Assembly (NCBI RefSeq): GCF_000242915.1
Contig: NZ_AFRZ01000001.1
Location: 682,001 to 746,000 of the forward strand
Length of the DNA: 64,000 nucleotides
Reading direction: 5' to 3'
Source of the DNA: Sulfurimonas gotlandica GD1
Lineage (GTDB): Bacteria > Campylobacterota > Campylobacteria > Campylobacterales > Sulfurimonadaceae
The translations under genes and the position numbers were made by a program. The notes under the pieces are model-generated. The model did no database searches and was not told where the DNA came from. It saw only the letters and a list, made by a program, of their open reading frames with translations. Positions 61,477 to 64,000 of this stretch are shown one piece after another. Numbering within the stretch: position 1 is the first letter of the stretch; the number at the start of each line of letters is the position of its first letter.

Positions 61477-63453
61477 CTTTCCTAGTTCTTTTTCTATAGC
61501 CTTTCCTGCTTCTTTTTTAACTAAATCTTCTACATCTATAGTAACCTTTGGTGAGGAAGTATTACCTTTTAACATTACAGAAATTGGACTTTTATTTGCT
61601 ACTACATCTATTTTAGAATCAATAGTTTTTGTCTTTGTATTTAACTGCGTGTTTTTAGTTTTTATAGATGAAGTATTAGATTTTAGCTCCATAGATGCTA
61701 CTATTTTCTCTTTATTTATATCTGCGTGCACATCCCCTTTAAATGTTTCAACATACATATCAACTTTTGCATACTGCTTGATGAGATTTAGCATCTGATT
61801 TTTCGTAAATTTGCCATCTATTAAATGACCGTCAAACTTACCCTTTTGAGATGCGAGATTATAATCAAGCTTAGCATCTAGTGATGCTTTAAATATCTCA
61901 GGATATATAAGCATATAAAGAGCATCTAATGTTTGAACACCAAGTATATCTGCATGGAAGTCATCATTGTGAAGTTTCGCATCTATCTTGCCGCCTGCTA
62001 CATTAGAAAGTATTGTCAGATCAAAGTCATCACCTTTGTTTAACTCTCCGTTAACTGTAATACCACCTTTTATATGTTGCTCGGTAGCAAAATAAAGTTT
62101 ATCTAAATTAGGAACTGTTGCTTTATAGTCGCTATTTATCGTACTATTTTTTAAGTTTACTCTAGCTCTTTTTATATCAAAATCTGCAAGCGTAGACTTC
62201 AAGTTAACTTTAGAGTCAATAATATCTCCATTTAGAGTTGTATCTGTAATCATTTGAAATGCTGTTTGTGGCATCGGTGTTTTAAACTTGTATGCTTCTG
62301 TCATATATTTTACATCAAGTAGACCTTTTTTCACACTTGAGATGACCTTGCCGTTTAACTTACCACTTCTGGCATCTGGTATATTTACATCTAAAGAGAA
62401 GATTCCATCTGCATAATGAGGCTGCTTTACCATATATAAAACTCTATCTAGTTTTAAATTTTTCATACTTGCTTGTACGCTGGCTGGAGCAAACTCTTTT
62501 AGAATTGCTTCAAATCTTGTATCTGACTCTGCCACATCACTCTTACCATCTACTACAAGCTTTGCTTTTGTACCTTTAACTGTACCGTTTAGTCTAAATG
62601 AACCTCTAACATCTGCTCCAGTAACTGGTTTAAGCAATGCTAACTCTTTTATATCTAGTGCATACTTTATATCTGTTTTTAGCGGTGTTGGAATAACTTT
62701 ACCTGAAGAAGTTATTTTAAATAGATTAGATATTAGTTTATATGTATAGTCAACATCATCACCCTTAAGCTTTGCATCTAAGTTCATAGTAAAATCAGTG
62801 TTGGGAATAGTAATATTGAAGTCATTTTTCATTACTTTAGTATTTATCTTCCCGTCCTCTGTTGCGAGAATTATATCTCCATCCAGAGCATGAGGTTTTA
62901 TATTTTTAAAATTAACATCCAGATTTACATCAGCATCTGCATATGGCTTTTGAGCACCTATGTCCAATAATTCACTCAATTTTAACTTTTTAACTTTTGC
63001 AATTATAGAAGTTGGGTTGAATTCAGTTAATTCAACATGATAAGTTGTATCACTAGATGCTACATCACTGATTCCGTCTACAGTAATAAATGCCATATCA
63101 CCTTTTACTTTACCACTCGTTCTAAATGATTTGCGAAGTTCTACTGTGCTAAGAGATTTTAGTGACTCTAAGTTATCCAGATCTACATTATAGTTAATAT
63201 CAAAGCTTTTTGAAAAAGGAGAGTACTCCCCTTTTAAACTAACAACATTACCCTGATTTATCTCTAAAATTATTTCAAACTCACTCATACTCAAAGAAAA
63301 AACTTTAAGTTTGCTATCTAGCAAGGTCTGCTCTTTAATCTTTTCTTCTATTGTAGGCTGCAATATAGAGTTACCAAGAGGCGTGAAAGCCAATACATAT
63401 ACACCAATTACTAAGATCCCAAATAGGCCACCAAACCATGCTAAATATTTCAT
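61456..63453 (-). CDS. AsmA-like repeat-rich envelope protein
   Basis: The 665-residue protein has one N-terminal membrane helix (about 4-25) and a long periplasmic domain made of beta-strand repeats. An internal duplication of about 60 residues is plain: ITVDGISDVASSDTTYHVEL and LVVDGKSDVAESDTRFEAIL, each followed by a KKLKLSELL- or KNLKLDRVL-like helix. This fits the AsmA/TamB/YhdP class that bridges the envelope or moves lipids, but no specific member is recognised. It is convergent with the last gene of the receptor operon and stands alone. Confidence 0.7.
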   Translation of the reverse strand: MKYLAWFGGLFGILVIGVYVLAFTPLGNSILQPTIEEKIKEQTLLDSKLKVFSLSMSEFEIILEINQGNVVSLKGEYSPFSKSFDINYNVDLDNLESLKSLSTVELRKSFRTSGKVKGDMAFITVDGISDVASSDTTYHVELTEFNPTSIIAKVKKLKLSELLDIGAQKPYADADVNLDVNFKNIKPHALDGDIILATEDGKINTKVMKNDFNITIPNTDFTMNLDAKLKGDDVDYTYKLISNLFKITSSGKVIPTPLKTDIKYALDIKELALLKPVTGADVRGSFRLNGTVKGTKAKLVVDGKSDVAESDTRFEAILKEFAPASVQASMKNLKLDRVLYMVKQPHYADGIFSLDVNIPDARSGKLNGKVISSVKKGLLDVKYMTEAYKFKTPMPQTAFQMITDTTLNGDIIDSKVNLKSTLADFDIKRARVNLKNSTINSDYKATVPNLDKLYFATEQHIKGGITVNGELNKGDDFDLTILSNVAGGKIDAKLHNDDFHADILGVQTLDALYMLIYPEIFKASLDAKLDYNLASQKGKFDGHLIDGKFTKNQMLNLIKQYAKVDMYVETFKGDVHADINKEKIVASMELKSNTSSIKTKNTQLNTKTKTIDSKIDVVANKSPISVMLKGNTSSPKVTIDVEDLVKKEAGKAIEKELGKLLKGFF

Positions 63454-63537
63454 ATAAACTCCTAGAGATAGAATATTTCGTATAATTTAAATACATATAA
63501 TGATACTAAATTTAACTTTAACTTAGCACATTTACTA

Positions 63538-63617
63538 CTTGACACTATATGACTCAACTTAGCTTATATATAAAAACTAAACTTATACTTGACATTGTTA
63601 CACTCAATATGTATAAT
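63538..63617 (+). promoter_or_regulatory. grpE promoter with two HAIR-like (HspR) boxes
   Basis: TTGACA (63589-63594), a 17-base spacer and TATAAT (63612-63617) form a perfect sigma-70 promoter. Two sequences with the 7-7-7 layout of the HspR box (CTTGAGT-N7-ACTCAAG) overlap or precede it: CTTGACA-N7-ACTCAAC at 63538-63558 and CTTGACA-N7-ACTCAAT at 63588-63608. The second covers the -35 element and spacer, ideal for repression. HspR control of dnaK operons is known in Helicobacter and Campylobacter. Confidence 0.6.
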
Positions 63618-63655
63618 AGTGTTATCTTTTTAAAATAAGGAGTGATTTAACAACT

Positions 63656-64000
63656 ATGTCAAAACAAACAGATGAAGAATTACAGACAGAACCTCTAATA
63701 AATGAAGAGGAAAATATAGAATTAACGAGTGATGAGGCAGAGGCTGAAGCCGAAGCAGTTGAGAATGAGTTTGACCTTCTTCAAGAAGAGTTAGTTGCTC
63801 TAAAAGACAAGTATGCGAGAGTGCATGCTGATTTTGACAACATCAAAAAAAGACTAGAAAGAGAAAAATATACTGCGGTTGAATACTCAAACGAGAAATT
63901 CGCTAAAGATATGATTCCAGTAATGGACGCTCTTCAAATGGCAATAGCTTCTACAGAAAATGTAGCAGATGCTCAAGAGCATTTTGAAAAATTAAAAGAG
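63656..64000 (+). CDS. grpE: Nucleotide exchange factor GrpE (N-terminal part, cut by window edge)
   Basis: GrpE releases ADP from DnaK. I translated 115 codons from ATG 63656: an acidic N-terminal tail (EEENIELTSDEAEAEAEA) leads into the long coiled coil with KDKYARVHADFDNIKKRLER and the head-domain start MIPVMDALQMAI. The C-terminus is outside the window; dnaK is expected next. AAGGAG (63637-63642) is about 13 bases upstream, a wide spacing. No hrcA gene lies directly before it. Confidence 0.95.
   Translation, partial: MSKQTDEELQTEPLINEEENIELTSDEAEAEAEAVENEFDLLQEELVALKDKYARVHADFDNIKKRLEREKYTAVEYSNEKFAKDMIPVMDALQMAIASTENVADAQEHFEKLKE

Noticed and set aside
63511-63560. Possible CIRCE element before grpE
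   Set aside because: Only TTAGCAC is present; the matching inverted GAGTGCTAA half is absent, while HspR-like boxes fit better.
1-64000. CRISPR arrays, rRNA operons or insertion-sequence transposases
   Set aside because: Looked for regular spaced repeats, rRNA signatures and transposase motifs; none seen.

Overview
The window is AT-rich bacterial DNA whose gene set fits Campylobacterota, most likely a Sulfurimonas-like sulfur or hydrogen oxidiser. Pointers are a short apolipoprotein N-acyltransferase, a three-domain desulforubrerythrin next to a PerR-type regulator, a bulky supply of PAS, GGDEF, EAL and HD-GYP proteins, and a tmRNA tag close to others of the class. The genus is inferred from protein style, not from a search.

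Layout. 1-21.6 kb is core chromosome: secD (cut by the window edge) and yajC, lnt, ppk, a gamma-carbonic-anhydrase-like protein, a TRIC-type channel, argJ, a two-TM potassium channel, rpmB, an HDOD/CheX pair, rpe-trpF-exonuclease, the fatty-acid cluster fabG-acpP-fabF-accA, gpmI, and mraY-murD. Two tandem tRNA-Phe genes and ssrA (tmRNA) follow.

22.3-42.6 kb is an integrated genomic island of about 20.3 kb. A tyrosine recombinase lies just downstream of ssrA, and the last 21 bp of the ssrA region recur perfectly at 42615-42635, which gives attL and attR. Four identical 11-mers (AGTTGTACTTA or its complement), three at the integrase and one near the right end, look like recombinase arm sites or operators. 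The cargo includes two Fic proteins (one in a classic HTH-Fic toxin-antitoxin pair), a periplasmic WD40-caspase lipoprotein with an LPP20/DUF4384 partner, and two membrane c-di-GMP enzymes. It also holds several small membrane proteins, an XRE repressor, an AlpA-type regulator and a winged-helix protein. The caspase operon and the c-di-GMP operon are both preceded by inverted GGAACA/TGTTCC elements, so they may be co-regulated. Remnants (a second caspase tail, a start-less reading frame, and a 56-bp duplicated tail of two overlapping convergent genes) show repeated rearrangement.

42.7-64 kb returns to chromosome-like content: a Sel1 protein, a nucleoside deoxyribosyltransferase-like protein, YedI, acylphosphatase, a seven-PAS histidine kinase with an HD-GYP response regulator, and a Tsx-like porin. 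Then come desulforubrerythrin/perR, prs, lepA, comF, and a tightly coupled operon that joins a TonB-type outer-membrane receptor to a periplasmic protein and a GGDEF-EAL enzyme. An AsmA-like protein and the start of grpE follow, the latter behind a perfect sigma-70 promoter that overlaps two HspR-like boxes.

The best candidates for something undescribed are the island-borne caspase/c-di-GMP module with its shared operator family, and the receptor-to-c-di-GMP operon at 56.8-61.5 kb.
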